The notes beneath the pieces were generated by a model. It was not told the DNA's origin, did no database searches, and was given only the letters and a program-made list of their open reading frames with translations. A DNA stretch of 64,000 nucleotides from Clostridia bacterium. GTDB taxonomy: Bacteria; Bacillota; Clostridia; Acetivibrionales; DSM-2933. Of this stretch, positions 53,487 to 63,361 are shown piece after piece (within the stretch, counting starts at the first letter, position 1; the number at the start of each line of letters is the position of its first letter). Both the position numbers and the translations under genes were made by a program. The stretch is from contig JAOABQ010000070.1 of the NCBI GenBank assembly GCA_026418275.1, forward strand, positions 186,001 through 250,000, given 5' to 3'.

Positions 53487-54473
53487 ATGTCAATCAATTA
53501 TGCAATTTTAGGAATACTAAGCTACAAGTCCATGACAGGATACGATTTAAAAAAGATTATTCAAGACTCAGCTTTTATGCATTGGTCGGGAAATAATAAT
53601 CAAATATACAGATCACTAACAGAGCTACTTGATAAAGGCTTGGTAACTAATGTAGTCAAGCATCAAGAAAGTTCTCCGACAAAAAAAATCTATACAATAA
53701 CCAGTGAAGGACTAGCTGCTTTAAAAGAATGGGTTCTCTCTCCAGTTGAGCCCAGTGAAATTAAAAAGCCTTTTCTCATTCGGCTTGCATGGTCCAGGCA
53801 ACTCAATACGAGTGAATTGAATAAGTTACTTGATGAATATGAAAATCAAGTTAAGATGCAGTTGTTAATAGAGCAAAGCAATATACAAGATACAAGTTTT
53901 TTACCGGACAGAACCGCTCTGGAAACAACGATATGGAAATTTATCAATGATAATATTCGAAGAACATATGAAAATGAAATTGGATGGATTCAAGACCTGC
54001 GAAGTATTATAGCCAAAATTCCTAATGAAAACGATATAACTGAAAATGAAAATATGAAAGTAACCGGTCAGGAAGTAAAAAGCGATGGAATAATGAAATA
54101 TACCTTAAACAGCAATAATGAAATAAGTTATGTTCATTTTAATGATTTAGAAAACAAATTTGAAACAGAAAGAAATATTTTGGACATAATTACTGCATTA
54201 GCTGAAAATAACACACAGTTTGTGTTGTTTGGCAGTGAAACACTTTCCAAGGACTTTCTGGAACTTAAAAAAGGATTGGTCGGAACTATGCTTCAAAAAT
54301 TTACGATGTATAATATTAAATCTGCAATTGTTATCAAAGATATGAACAGCTTGAAAAGTAAATTTAGAGATTCAATTGCCGAAAGCGGAAAACATGATGT
54401 TCTTAGATTATTTACAAATATTGCAGATGCAGAAAAATGGTTCTTGAGCTTAAAGCAAAAGGGGGAATTTTAA
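53487..54473 (+). CDS. PadR-family regulator fused to a DUF4180 domain
   Basis: 328 residues from ATG 53487 (GAGGAGG 7 bases upstream). Residues 1-~180: PadR winged helix (NYAILGILSYKSMTGYDLKKI, IYRSLTELLDKGLVTNVV, KKIYTITSEGLAALKEWV) plus the PadR C-terminal helices. Residues ~215-328: DUF4180 (NEISYVHFNDLENKFETERNI, FVLFGSETLSKDFLELKKGL). Probably binds the palindrome overlapping its own promoter. The next gene starts directly after the stop codon. Confidence 0.85.
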   Translation: MSINYAILGILSYKSMTGYDLKKIIQDSAFMHWSGNNNQIYRSLTELLDKGLVTNVVKHQESSPTKKIYTITSEGLAALKEWVLSPVEPSEIKKPFLIRLAWSRQLNTSELNKLLDEYENQVKMQLLIEQSNIQDTSFLPDRTALETTIWKFINDNIRRTYENEIGWIQDLRSIIAKIPNENDITENENMKVTGQEVKSDGIMKYTLNSNNEISYVHFNDLENKFETERNILDIITALAENNTQFVLFGSETLSKDFLELKKGLVGTMLQKFTMYNIKSAIVIKDMNSLKSKFRDSIAESGKHDVLRLFTNIADAEKWFLSLKQKGEF

Positions 54474-55313
54474 TTGAGAAATAATAAAGCATTCAAAACA
54501 CAGCAAGGAAGGGATGAAGTACTTAAATATTCTGATATGCTTCTTGAAAAGCTGACAATACCCTATGAAAGGTTAAATATAAACACTCGCCATGGCAACA
54601 CATTTTGTATCGCTGCCGGGGATATTTTCGCACCACCTATGGTATTGCTGCATGGGAGCAGTATGAATTCAATTATGTGGGTAAGTGATATTTTAAAATA
54701 TTATCAAAAATATCGGGTGTATGCGCTTGATATACCCGGTGAAGCAGGGAGAAGTGATGAGAGACAGCTTCCATTTACCACATCGGATTTGGATGACTGG
54801 CTATATGATATATTCAACGAGCTGTCAATAAGCAAGGCAGTTGTGATAGGAGCATCTTTAGGTGCTTGGCTGGCGGCTAAATTTGCTATAAGGTATCCGG
54901 ACAAAATAGATAAATTAGTTTTATTATGTCCAGCTGGCATAGGCACTCAAAATAAAACCTTTATATTTACAGCATTGTTTCATATGCTTCTTGGTGAAAA
55001 GGGTATAAGAAGGTTGTTCAAAATTATTAACGGTAATGTTGATATGCCTGAAATAATATTAAAATTTCAAATATTAATAGGAAAAAATTTCAATATCAGG
55101 CGAGAACCTATACCGATTTTCAGTGATGAAGAGTTGAGACACCTGACTATGCCAGTGTTCTTATTTGTTGGGGCAAAAGATATAATGCTTCATTCTATGG
55201 AGACTGCTGACCGAATGAAAAAACTTGTTCCAAATGCTAGAATCAATATTTTGCCTGAAGGAGGGCATAGTATAATAAATCTTACTGATACAATATTTGA
55301 ACAAATAAAGTGA
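54474..55313 (+). CDS. alpha/beta-hydrolase fold protein
   Basis: 279 residues from TTG 54474, directly after the PadR stop (GGGGG 8 bases upstream). Oxyanion motif LLHGSSMNS, nucleophile Ser in VIGASLGAWLA (GxSxG), acid Asp in FVGAKDIML, and catalytic His in EGGHSII. Complete triad. Similar to carboxylesterases/proline iminopeptidase-like hydrolases; substrate unknown. Co-transcribed with and probably controlled by the PadR-DUF4180 protein. Confidence 0.85.
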   Translation: MRNNKAFKTQQGRDEVLKYSDMLLEKLTIPYERLNINTRHGNTFCIAAGDIFAPPMVLLHGSSMNSIMWVSDILKYYQKYRVYALDIPGEAGRSDERQLPFTTSDLDDWLYDIFNELSISKAVVIGASLGAWLAAKFAIRYPDKIDKLVLLCPAGIGTQNKTFIFTALFHMLLGEKGIRRLFKIINGNVDMPEIILKFQILIGKNFNIRREPIPIFSDEELRHLTMPVFLFVGAKDIMLHSMETADRMKKLVPNARINILPEGGHSIINLTDTIFEQIK

Positions 55314-55418
55314 GAAGGGGATATTTAAATAATGAAATACACTATTTTAGGGAAAAACGATTCCATTGTATATAACATAGAGAATATAAACACCTGTCAA
55401 ATGAATAAACTTTCCACC

Positions 55419-55883
55419 TTAATCAACTAATAAATTGCCTTCTTCATCCAATTTCTGTTCAAATCCAAAGAATGTCATTTCCACAAGGCAATGAGCAATT
55501 ATGTTAGGGTATGATAATTTGGCTAAGGTGTCTTCATCAATATAAAAACTAAGCCATTTTTCAAAGCTACAATTAACAATGGAATATCCACACCATTCAT
55601 CATCTTTTCCAGAAACATCAAAATAAAGTTCTTTGTCATTTTCATCAAAGCTATCTGGACAATAGTAATCATCATTCCCATCATCCATAAATACATTGAT
55701 ATAAATGTACATGTTTTTACTATTTTCAGCTGGGGTCAATGTTGATAACTCTTCATATAAGGCTTTATATTTGTCTTTAAAATTATCTATAGAGACTTCT
55801 TTTCTAATCTCATAATATCTTGCTGTGCATTCCCACACTTTACTGAAATCAGTTTCTACTATTAATTGTTTAAAAGTAACCAT
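55419..55883 (-). CDS. hypothetical acidic protein (possible DUF6557/immunity type)
   Basis: 154 residues from ATG 55883 (GAGGTGGG upstream). Acidic; TFKQLIVETDFSKVWE at the start and the FDVSGKDDEWCGYSIVNCSFE block, then EKWLSFYIDEDTLAKL. The pattern reminds me of DUF6557-like, immunity-type proteins, but not firmly. First of three small orphan genes on the minus strand (with 55957 and 56264). Confidence 0.55.
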   Translation of the reverse strand: MVTFKQLIVETDFSKVWECTARYYEIRKEVSIDNFKDKYKALYEELSTLTPAENSKNMYIYINVFMDDGNDDYYCPDSFDENDKELYFDVSGKDDEWCGYSIVNCSFEKWLSFYIDEDTLAKLSYPNIIAHCLVEMTFFGFEQKLDEEGNLLVD

Positions 55884-55956
55884 TCCCACCTCAAGAACTT
55901 TAACAAAAGCTATCTATGTAGCTTACTTATTGTTTTCAATGTAATAATCCCTTAAA

Positions 55957-56205
55957 TTATCTGTGTTTTTTGAGAAGCTTTAATATCTTTTGGATTAATA
56001 TTATCAATAGTCCTGCTAAAAGCATAGGAAAGGCAAATTTGTAAAAAGTTTGTCCAATGTTAACATAATGCATGTATTTCTGTAGAAGTTCTGGAGTTGG
56101 GTCTTGATATGGAATGCCTGCCAAAATACCTTCATATATGAAACCAAGTAGTATGAGTACAACTCCTAATATGATTATAAATAATCCAAACCTTCTCATT
56201 ACCAT
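55957..56205 (-). CDS. small two-helix membrane protein
   Basis: 82 residues; GGGGG precedes ATG 56205. Two membrane helices (FGLFIIILGVVLILLGFIY and FAFPMLLAGLLIILIQKI) with a short external loop and a basic tail KILKLLKKHR. Unknown function; could be an immunity or accessory protein. Confidence 0.55.
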   Translation of the reverse strand: MVMRRFGLFIIILGVVLILLGFIYEGILAGIPYQDPTPELLQKYMHYVNIGQTFYKFAFPMLLAGLLIILIQKILKLLKKHR

Positions 56206-56263
56206 GATTTCCCCCTAGATTTTTCACTTAACTCCATACATTTGCTTTTATGACATGATAACA

Positions 56264-56689
56264 CTATGAATAAATATATAAATCAAAATCAACTTCTGCT
56301 GTTATTTCATCAAGAAATTTAATAGTGCCAGTATCTAAATACATTGCAGGCTTTTGATTATTCTCAATATTAATCACAACACAAAATCTATACTCAACTC
56401 CCAAAGTACTTCTTAGTTCTAGTAACTCCCAAGTTTTTGGAGTCAGAACACATAATATTGCTTTTAATTGGTCATTGATATCAAGTGACTCCTCATATTC
56501 AGTACTCATAGACCAAAGAGTATGCTTCCTGTACAGGTCTTTATCCTTGATTTGTTCTCCCTTTATCCAAACCTCAGTAGGATTTATTTTTAATTTCTGT
56601 GTTACAATATCTGGATTAAAGGTGTCTCCAATTATATTGAACTCAACCTTTACATTTGTTTTATCAATTTCAAAAATACTTTTACCCAT
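56264..56689 (-). CDS. DUF4279 protein
   Basis: 141 residues from ATG 56689 (GGAGGG 8 bases upstream). DUF4279 pattern: KVEFNIIGDTFNPDIVTQKL, INPTEVWIKGEQI, HTLWSMSTEYEESLDI, DQLKAILCVL. DUF4279 proteins occur among immunity genes of polymorphic toxin systems. No toxin is visible here, so it is an orphan. Confidence 0.7.
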   Translation of the reverse strand: MGKSIFEIDKTNVKVEFNIIGDTFNPDIVTQKLKINPTEVWIKGEQIKDKDLYRKHTLWSMSTEYEESLDINDQLKAILCVLTPKTWELLELRSTLGVEYRFCVVINIENNQKPAMYLDTGTIKFLDEITAEVDFDLYIYS

Positions 56690-56717
56690 AAACAAGCCCT
56701 CCAAGAGGTTTTCATTA

Positions 56718-56836
56718 TTACTTATCAAAGAGGCAATAATCTCCACCTGGCAATGATATCAAATTATAATTTTTGCCATCTGATAAAGTCCAACTTTCAT
56801 AAATACTGCTATCACTAAAAAGCTCAAGACAGCAAA
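56718..56836 (-). pseudogene. C-terminal gene remnant
   Basis: About 38 open codons (CCLELFSDSSIYESWTLSDG, KNYNLISLPGGDYCLFDK) ending at TAA 56718, with no start. Reads like the C-terminal end of a lost protein upstream of the DUF4279 gene. The rest of 56,690-57,196 shows no gene. Confidence 0.35.
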
Positions 56837-57196
56837 CCGGAAACATCCGGACACTTTGCCGTGTAAAATGATTTTATGATAGTACCTAATTTTTTTCAAT
56901 GGTTTTTATGGTTTTTTCCGCCATTACTTATGCCCTTTTTGTCTAAAACTATTCTGCTGCAGTCTGTCTCATATTTTACTGTCATCATAAGGTCAAGAGC
57001 AGATTGCGAATCAGTTATTAAAATATCTTCACTCTCAATATATCAAATATCCTTTGAGGCATTAGGTTTTCTCCAAATTTTCCAACTGAATATATAGTCA
57101 CTTTCTTTCAAATAATAGTTTGGTGGTAAATAAAAATAATACTTTACTATAAAAAAGCCAACAAACTATAAAATTATGAAAGGAAGTGATGCCCAC

Positions 57197-59241
57197 ATGT
57201 CAACTAATAAACAAGCCAATAGACTAATCCATGAGAAATCCCCCTACCTGTTACAACATGCTCATAACCCTGTAAACTGGTTTCCTTGGAGTGATGAAGC
57301 TTTTCAGAAAGCCAAGTCAGAAGATAAACCTATCTTCCTGTCTATTGGCTATAGCTGACCTGTATTCAAAGAACTTGTCACTGGTGTCACGTAATGGAAA
57401 AAGAATCCTTCGAGGATGAGGAAGTTGCCTCTATCCTCAATAAGCACTTTGTTTCCATTAAAGTAGACCGGGAGGAAAGGCCGGATGTGGACCATATCTA
57501 TATGTCGGTATGCCAGGCACTGACCGGACACGGTGGATGGCCCATGAGTATTTTTATGACACCGGATAGAAAACCCTTTTTTGCCGGCACCTACTTTCCC
57601 AAGAAAAATCAAATGGGGATGCCCGGATTTATAAAGATTTTAGGTATTATCCACGATATGTGGAAGAATGAAAAGGAAAAACTCATTGAAACCGGAAATC
57701 AAATTACGGATGCCATTAGCCGGGATATAGATGCTTATGATCAGGATCTATCCGATGATTTGATCAGGGAATCCTTCTATGACTTCAAACATGATTTTGA
57801 CAGCACCTACGGAGGATTTGGAGGCGCACCGAAATTTCCTACCCCCCACAATCTATATTTTCTTCTTAGGTATTGGTATAAAACAAAAGACCCCTCCGCC
57901 CTTGAAATCGTCGAAAAAACCCTGGACGCAATGCACCGGGGTGGAATATACGATCATATCGGCTTTGGGTTTAGCAGGTATTCAACCGATAAAAAGTGGT
58001 TGGTTCCCCACTTTGAAAAAATGCTTTATGATAACGCGCTTTTAGCCATTGCATACCTGGAAGCATACCAGGCAACCCGGAAACAAAAATATGCCGATAT
58101 TGCAAAGCAGATTTTCACGTATGTTTTAAGGGATATGACCTCCCCGGATGGCGGATTCTACTCCGCAGAGGACGCAGACTCGGAAGGTGAGGAGGGAAAA
58201 TTCTATGTATGGACTCTTGATGAAGTGAAGGAAGTCTTAGGCCAAGACGCCGGTGAAAAGTTTTGCAAATACTATGACATCACAAAAAAGGGTAATTTTG
58301 AAGGCCATAGCATTCCAAACCTGATCCAAAATAGTATTCCTGAAGAAGAAAGGGACTACATTGATAATCTCAGGAAAGCACTCTTTTTACACAGAGAAAA
58401 ACGAATTCATCCCTATAAGGATGATAAAATTTTAACCTCTTGGAACGGGCTCATGATTGCTGCGTTAGCGATTGGAGGCAAGGTGCTGCAAGAAAATAAA
58501 TATATTGAAGCTGCAAATAAGGCAGTCCAATTCGTTTTTTCCAACCTAATCCGTGAAGACGGACGTTTGCTTGCACGGTACCGTGACGGTGAAGCTGCAT
58601 ACCCGGGCTATGTGGATGATTATGCCTTTCTTACCTGGGGGCTGATTGAACTTTACGAATGCACCTATAAGCCCGAATATCTCCAATCCGCCCTAAATTT
58701 AAATGATGATATGATTAATTATTTCTGGGATGAGAAAAACGGCGGCCTGTTTTTATACGGAAGTGACAGTGAACAGCTGATCATCCGGCCAAAGGAAGTC
58801 TATGATGGAGCGACCCCTTCCGGAAATTCTGTCGCAACACTTAATTTCTTGAGGCTTGCCCGTTTGACCGGAAAACATACTTTGGAGGAAAAAGCAGACC
58901 GTCAGTTTAAAACCTTCGGGCTTTACCTTGAAAGGGCTTCCCGTGGCCAAGCCTACCTTCTTACCGCATTTATGCTGGCAAGAACCGGCTCAAAGGAAGT
59001 TGTAGTGGTAGGTAAGGACCGTTCGGAGGCTTCTCCCATGCTGGAAATCATCAACCGGGATTTTAGGCCTTTTACCCATTCCATGTTTTATTCCGATCAT
59101 CACAGAGAATTGAAAAATATAGCTCCCTTCATTGAGAATTATAAGGTTATTGACGGTAAACCAACCGCATATATCTGTGAAAACTTTGCTTGTCAATCTC
59201 CCATTACGGATGTTGGCCATCTAAAAGAAATGCTGCATTAG
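57197..59241 (+). pseudogene. DUF255/YyaL thioredoxin-domain protein gene, disrupted at the CxxC motif
   Basis: Frame 1 runs from ATG 57197 ([20 protein letters not shown]) to FLSIGYS and hits TGA at 57356. A second frame picks up exactly at TCHWCHVMEKESF (57373) and continues ~620 residues without a stop to 59241, with the thioredoxin-like domain and the (alpha/alpha)6 barrel (GGFGGAPKFPTPHNL, VPHFEKMLYDNALLA, TSWNGLMIAALAIGG, ATPSGNSVA). The two are separated by 17 extra bases (57356-57372). All other residues are intact, so the break is recent, an assembly fault, or bypassed in some way. Intact homologues are ~670-690 residues; function is poorly known. Confidence 0.8.
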
Positions 59242-59257
59242 AAAATACGATTCCGGT

Positions 59258-59289
59258 AAGGGAAGCAGCAGAATTGCCGCTTCCCTTTT
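59258..59289 (+). terminator. terminator after the DUF255 gene
   Basis: 9-bp stem AAGGGAAGC / GCTTCCCTT with a 12-base loop and TTTTATC after it. Confidence 0.7.
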
Positions 59290-59336
59290 ATCATGAGTTT
59301 CATCGAGTGCTGGTTACTATTCATATTGTATATTCC

Positions 59337-59630
59337 ATGAAAACAAGTCCTCACAAACTAAGCCTTTTCCAGTCTCGATCACTTAAAAAGTCATACTTAT
59401 TTATGACCGTTCAACGCCGTTTTCATGACTCTGCGATTCCTTTAAGCAGCTCTCCCATAGTTTTTACAAGTGTGCTGCGCTACTACCTGGTAAGTTTTCC
59501 GGTTTTCATATTTATGGGGGTTCTGAGCAGTAAAAATAAGATTGCGGAATACATATTTACGGTACTGCTTTTTGGTTTTAACGTGTTATATATCATAGGC
59601 TTTATCAACAACTATTTCTTTGTGGTATAA
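59337..59630 (+). pseudogene. C-terminal fragment of a membrane glycosyltransferase-like protein
   Basis: 97 codons from an ATG without a ribosome site. The last ~55 residues (PLSSSPIVFTSVLRYYLVSFP, IFMGVLSSKNK, two hydrophobic helices to the stop) look like the C-terminus of Gpi18/PIG-V-type mannosyltransferases; the N-terminal part is not protein-like. It lies after a terminator, with no promoter seen. Most likely a remnant, though a small two-helix membrane protein is possible. Confidence 0.4.
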
Positions 59631-59730
59631 GCCTCAATTGCTAAATTTTCCAGTATATTCTCCCCTAAACAGCATAGATAATAGATAGAAGGTAATTTAA
59701 TAAAAGGTTTCATAAAAGGAGGCTTTCCCG

Positions 59731-60558
59731 CTGAAAACTCATTTTCTGGTCCGGCTTGTAAAAAATATTTATAAACGGTATGAAGAGGATAACGTTACCG
59801 CTTTAGGTGCAGAAATGACGTTTAACTTTATTTTAGCCTTTTTTCCCTTTATTGCGTTTCTTCTTACGCTGATTAGCTATCTGCCCATTACCGGGGAATT
59901 CGTTTTATATGATCTTTCAAAGGTACTCCCCACCGAAACCTATAAAATGGTGCTCGACATTACAGGTCAGATCATGTCAAGCCGGAGCACAACACTTCTT
60001 TCCTTCGGTATGCTCGTTACTCTCTGGGTTGCCTCCAACGGGATCTCTGCGATCATATCAGGATTAAATAAAGCATACGATCAAAAGGAAACGCGTCCCT
60101 TTTGGAAAGTTAAATTGATTTCCTTTTTCTTCACCCTGGCCATTGCCATGATGATTATATTCTCTTTCACAACCATCGTTTTCGGTAGGCTTATCGGTGA
60201 ATACTTTTTTAACTACATAGGCTTTTCTGCCTTTTTTACATCCATTTGGAATTATCTGCGCTACCTGATTACCCTGCTTGGCATGTTCCTGGTGTTTTTA
60301 ACACTCTATCATTACATTCCTAACCGCCGTCTAACCTTTAAGGAAGTGATACCCGGTGCCCTCTTTTGCACCATAGGCTGGATCATTACTTCCATTTTAT
60401 TTTCCTTCTATGTAAATAATTTCGGAAACTTTTCGGTAACTTACGGGAGCATCGGGGGTGCCATCGTTCTCCTCTTATGGCTGAATTGGAGCAGTATTAT
60501 CATTCTCCTTGGGGGAGAATTGAATGCAACCTTAAAGTTTGACCGGCATAAGACATAA
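59731..60558 (+). CDS. YihY/BrkB-family membrane protein
   Basis: 275 residues if started at CTG 59731, which has AGGAGG 8 bases upstream; the first ATG (59815) lies 28 codons later and would cut the conserved N-terminus (IYKRYEEDNVTALGAEMTFN). Six membrane helices with FNFILAFFPFIAFLLTLISY, the substrate-like GLNKAYDQKETRPFWKVKL, and GGAIVLLLWLNWSSIIILLGG, all typical of YihY/BrkB. Function in bacteria is unclear; envelope or transport roles are proposed. Confidence 0.85.
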   Translation: MKTHFLVRLVKNIYKRYEEDNVTALGAEMTFNFILAFFPFIAFLLTLISYLPITGEFVLYDLSKVLPTETYKMVLDITGQIMSSRSTTLLSFGMLVTLWVASNGISAIISGLNKAYDQKETRPFWKVKLISFFFTLAIAMMIIFSFTTIVFGRLIGEYFFNYIGFSAFFTSIWNYLRYLITLLGMFLVFLTLYHYIPNRRLTFKEVIPGALFCTIGWIITSILFSFYVNNFGNFSVTYGSIGGAIVLLLWLNWSSIIILLGGELNATLKFDRHKT

Positions 60559-60574
60559 ATATAACTGATTAAGC

Positions 60575-61372
60575 TTAAGAGCCTGTGCCGGAATAACTAT
60601 TGACTCCTTTACACCAAACGAAATAAGCCAAGGCAAAAAACAATATGCCAATAATGGGAGATAAAAACACGACAAAACTGATCTCACTTGGCCTTAAAAA
60701 GATCTGCGAAGGATAATAGGCAATAAATCCTACCGGTAATACATATGTAAAAATAACCCTAAAAAACTTGTTGAATATGGTTATGGGGTATCTTGCATAA
60801 TCCCTGAACCGGTTAATAAATATTAAAAAGGATTGGGAATTCAATATCCAAAAACCCGTTGCTCCTGTCATTACCGTAAGTGAAATCATACTCAAGGAAG
60901 AGCTAAACAGGGTTAAAAGTAAAAGGGCGATTTTGTAAGCACTCCAGGTGATACCGATCTTTACCGATGCATATATGAGTGCTCCAATGCCGATGACAAG
61001 CTGACTTAACCCCTTTAAGTCCAGGATCTCCGACATATAATAAAACATCATGTTTAACGGTTTAAAATAGTACTTTAAAAAAGTTCCCCTGATCAAATGA
61101 TCCTTAAGATACCATATATGGTCGAAAAAAAGCTGCAAGGGTATAAGGGATAAAAGCGAATATCCGTAAATAAATATCAACTCATCAAAGCTCCAGCCCT
61201 TTATCTGGGATATGGAATGAAACAAAACCCAGAAAGAAAAAACTCCCAGCAAATTGGAAAATATCATTCCCATGCTGCCGATATAAAAATCAGCCCGGTA
61301 CTGCATCTTCACCTTGATATATTGTGATGCGATCATAAAATAAATTCTTATATAATAACGTAGCGTTTTCAT
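60575..61372 (-). CDS. ABC-2 family permease (subunit 2)
   Basis: 265 residues, six membrane helices. ABC-2 (DUF990-like) permease: an N-terminal amphipathic segment followed by YIKVKMQYRADFYIGSMGMIF, and the middle loop FDHIWYLKDHLIRGTFLKYYFKP typical of the family. Last gene of a three-gene exporter operon, 2 bases after its sister permease. Confidence 0.8.
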   Translation of the reverse strand: MKTLRYYIRIYFMIASQYIKVKMQYRADFYIGSMGMIFSNLLGVFSFWVLFHSISQIKGWSFDELIFIYGYSLLSLIPLQLFFDHIWYLKDHLIRGTFLKYYFKPLNMMFYYMSEILDLKGLSQLVIGIGALIYASVKIGITWSAYKIALLLLTLFSSSLSMISLTVMTGATGFWILNSQSFLIFINRFRDYARYPITIFNKFFRVIFTYVLPVGFIAYYPSQIFLRPSEISFVVFLSPIIGILFFALAYFVWCKGVNSYSGTGS

Positions 61373-61374
61373 TC

Positions 61375-62169
61375 CTATCCTCCATTTACCGTAATAACTT
61401 TAATGGCTTTCCGGTAGAAAAGCTGGCATATGGCAAAAAGCGCCAAAACCCAAAATCCCTGTATTGCAAGAAGTCCCATATAATCCATAAGCTCTAACCC
61501 TTTTGCGGTCACCATGGTAAGAGGGACATTGTAGACAGCTTGGAACGGGAGGAGCATAGCGATTTCCTTCAGTATGGGAGGAAAAAAGTTTACCGGAATA
61601 ACCGCACCTGAAAAGAACAAGACAGTCATTTCCTTAGTGGCACTAATCCCCCAAATGGATTCGGTATAAAAAGAAATAAGTCCAACAAAGTAATCAAATT
61701 GGAAGGAAATAAAGAAAGCCAGTAAAACAGAAATAAAAAAGAATGCAAGATTGATCCCTACGGGTATTTTTGCCTGAAGTACAAATAGAATCACCAAAAG
61801 GGAAGGCACAACGATAATAATAAAATTGACAATCATAACTCCAAGTTTGTCAAAAAGATACCGGATTTGCAAGTCTATAGGCTTAATTAGATCCATCACA
61901 ATATTCCCGTTAATAACATTGCTTGAAATATCCCACTCGGTCCAAGTCAAAAACAAGCTGTAAAGAGATGTTGCCAAAGTAAGGTATACAATAACCTGGT
62001 TAAAGTCCATGCCGTTCATCACTTCGCCGCTGTTTTCAAAAATAGCTTTCCATAAAAAATAAATGATGGCAATATACAAAATATTACCCGCCGCAGTAAA
62101 ATAAAAGTGAGCTCTATACACAGCACTGGCCATAAAACTGCTTTTAATAAAAATCAAATATCTTCTCAC
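61375..62169 (-). CDS. ABC-2 family permease (subunit 1)
   Basis: 264 residues, six membrane helices. The pattern of the preceding class: SSFMASAVYRAHFYFTAAGNI, then WDISSNVINGNIVMDLIKPIDLQ and a C-terminal NFFPPILKEIAMLLPFQAVYNVP. It starts 4 bases inside the ATPase gene end (ATGA overlap). Forms a heterodimer with the second permease; substrate unknown. Confidence 0.8.
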   Translation of the reverse strand: MRRYLIFIKSSFMASAVYRAHFYFTAAGNILYIAIIYFLWKAIFENSGEVMNGMDFNQVIVYLTLATSLYSLFLTWTEWDISSNVINGNIVMDLIKPIDLQIRYLFDKLGVMIVNFIIIVVPSLLVILFVLQAKIPVGINLAFFFISVLLAFFISFQFDYFVGLISFYTESIWGISATKEMTVLFFSGAVIPVNFFPPILKEIAMLLPFQAVYNVPLTMVTAKGLELMDYMGLLAIQGFWVLALFAICQLFYRKAIKVITVNGG

Positions 62170-63176
62170 TTTAATTCTCCTTCATATATTTTTCGAATTA
62201 CATTCTCTGTCTGAATTTCTTCAACTTTAATATCTTTTATAGAATACTCTCGCATCATAAAGCTTAAAACATCAAGGAGTTTGACCTCATCCTGATTTAT
62301 GGTAACCGCAACCCATCCCTCATCCTGTTTTTCAACCGTAATCGGGCTTTTACACCGGAAAGCCTCATTAATCTTACTTTCCAGCCCTTTATGCTCCTTA
62401 CCCAGATCAGCCTTTAATGTCCGGTATGACCCGAAAAGCCGGTTAATCTTTTGAATATCGCCGTCATAAATGGTAGTGCCCTTATCGATAATGACAATCC
62501 GTTTGGCTAAAGCCTCAATATCACTTATATCATGGGTGGTTAAAATAATGGTGGTTTTTTTCCTTTCATTGAGATCCTTTATGACTTCCCTTATCTTGCT
62601 TTTGATGGAAATATCCAAACCAATGGTTGGTTCATCCAAAAATATTATCTTCGGGTTATGCAAAAAGGATGCCAGAATATCGCAGAGCATACGTTGACCT
62701 AAAGAGAGAAATCTTACCGGAGTTGAAAATAATGACTTGATATTTACAAGTTCATCAAAGGTCTCCATATTTTCTTCGTATACCTTTTTATCCAAACAGT
62801 AAATTTCCTTAAGAATTTTAAATGACTCAATTACAGGCAGTTCCCACCAGAGCTGAGTTCTCTGTCCGAAGACCACTCCAATATTCTGCGCGTTTTTTTT
62901 CCTGTTTTTATAAGGGACATTACCGTTTACAAGAATTTTGCCGCTTGTCGGTTCCAAGACCCCGGTCATCATTTTAATGGTTGTGGATTTCCCAGCCCCA
63001 TTAGGGCCCAGAAAACCTACAATCTCTCCCTTTTCCAGTTTCATGGAGATCCCGTCTACCGCTTTAACCAATCTAAAATCCTTGGAAAAAAGGTCCTTCA
63101 TTGCCCCAATAAGCCCTTCTCTCCTATTGAGCACCTTAAAGTGCTTACACAAATTTTCAATTTCAATAATATCCAT
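62166..63176 (-). CDS. ABC transporter ATP-binding protein
   Basis: 336 residues from ATG 63176 (GAGG about 8 bases upstream). Walker A GPNGAGKST, Q-loop GVVFGQRTQLWW, signature LSLGQRM, Walker B IIFLDEPTIGLD, H-loop TTHD. The FGQRTQLWWELP and LSLGQRM forms are typical of ATPases paired with two DUF990-type permeases. A ~95-residue C-terminal domain follows. First gene of the three-gene exporter. Confidence 0.9.
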   Translation of the reverse strand: MDIIEIENLCKHFKVLNRREGLIGAMKDLFSKDFRLVKAVDGISMKLEKGEIVGFLGPNGAGKSTTIKMMTGVLEPTSGKILVNGNVPYKNRKKNAQNIGVVFGQRTQLWWELPVIESFKILKEIYCLDKKVYEENMETFDELVNIKSLFSTPVRFLSLGQRMLCDILASFLHNPKIIFLDEPTIGLDISIKSKIREVIKDLNERKKTTIILTTHDISDIEALAKRIVIIDKGTTIYDGDIQKINRLFGSYRTLKADLGKEHKGLESKINEAFRCKSPITVEKQDEGWVAVTINQDEVKLLDVLSFMMREYSIKDIKVEEIQTENVIRKIYEGELK

Positions 63177-63302
63177 TTCGGTAACCTCACACAATTGACC
63201 TTATTTACAACAACATAAATGATAATTTTTCCTATTTTAACAGCAAAGTAATACATCGTCAATTGAAAAACAACATAAGTTTATAGATTTTACAAAATAA
63301 AA

Positions 63303-63336
63303 AGTTCCGTAACATTAAAATTAATGCTCCGGAACT
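63303..63336 (-). terminator. terminator after the GNAT gene
   Basis: AGTTCCG / CGGAACT stem with an inner ACATTAA/TTAATG pairing; on the minus strand CGGAAC is followed by TTTTTATTTT. 26 bases after the GNAT stop. Confidence 0.65.
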
Positions 63337-63361
63337 CACTGATTTCATAGATAAGCATAAT

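Noticed and set aside
57356..57358. TGA just before the CxxC motif as a possible selenocysteine codon
   Set aside because: The reading frame also shifts by 17 bases before the conserved TCHWC, so reading through TGA would not restore the protein, and no SECIS-like hairpin was evident.
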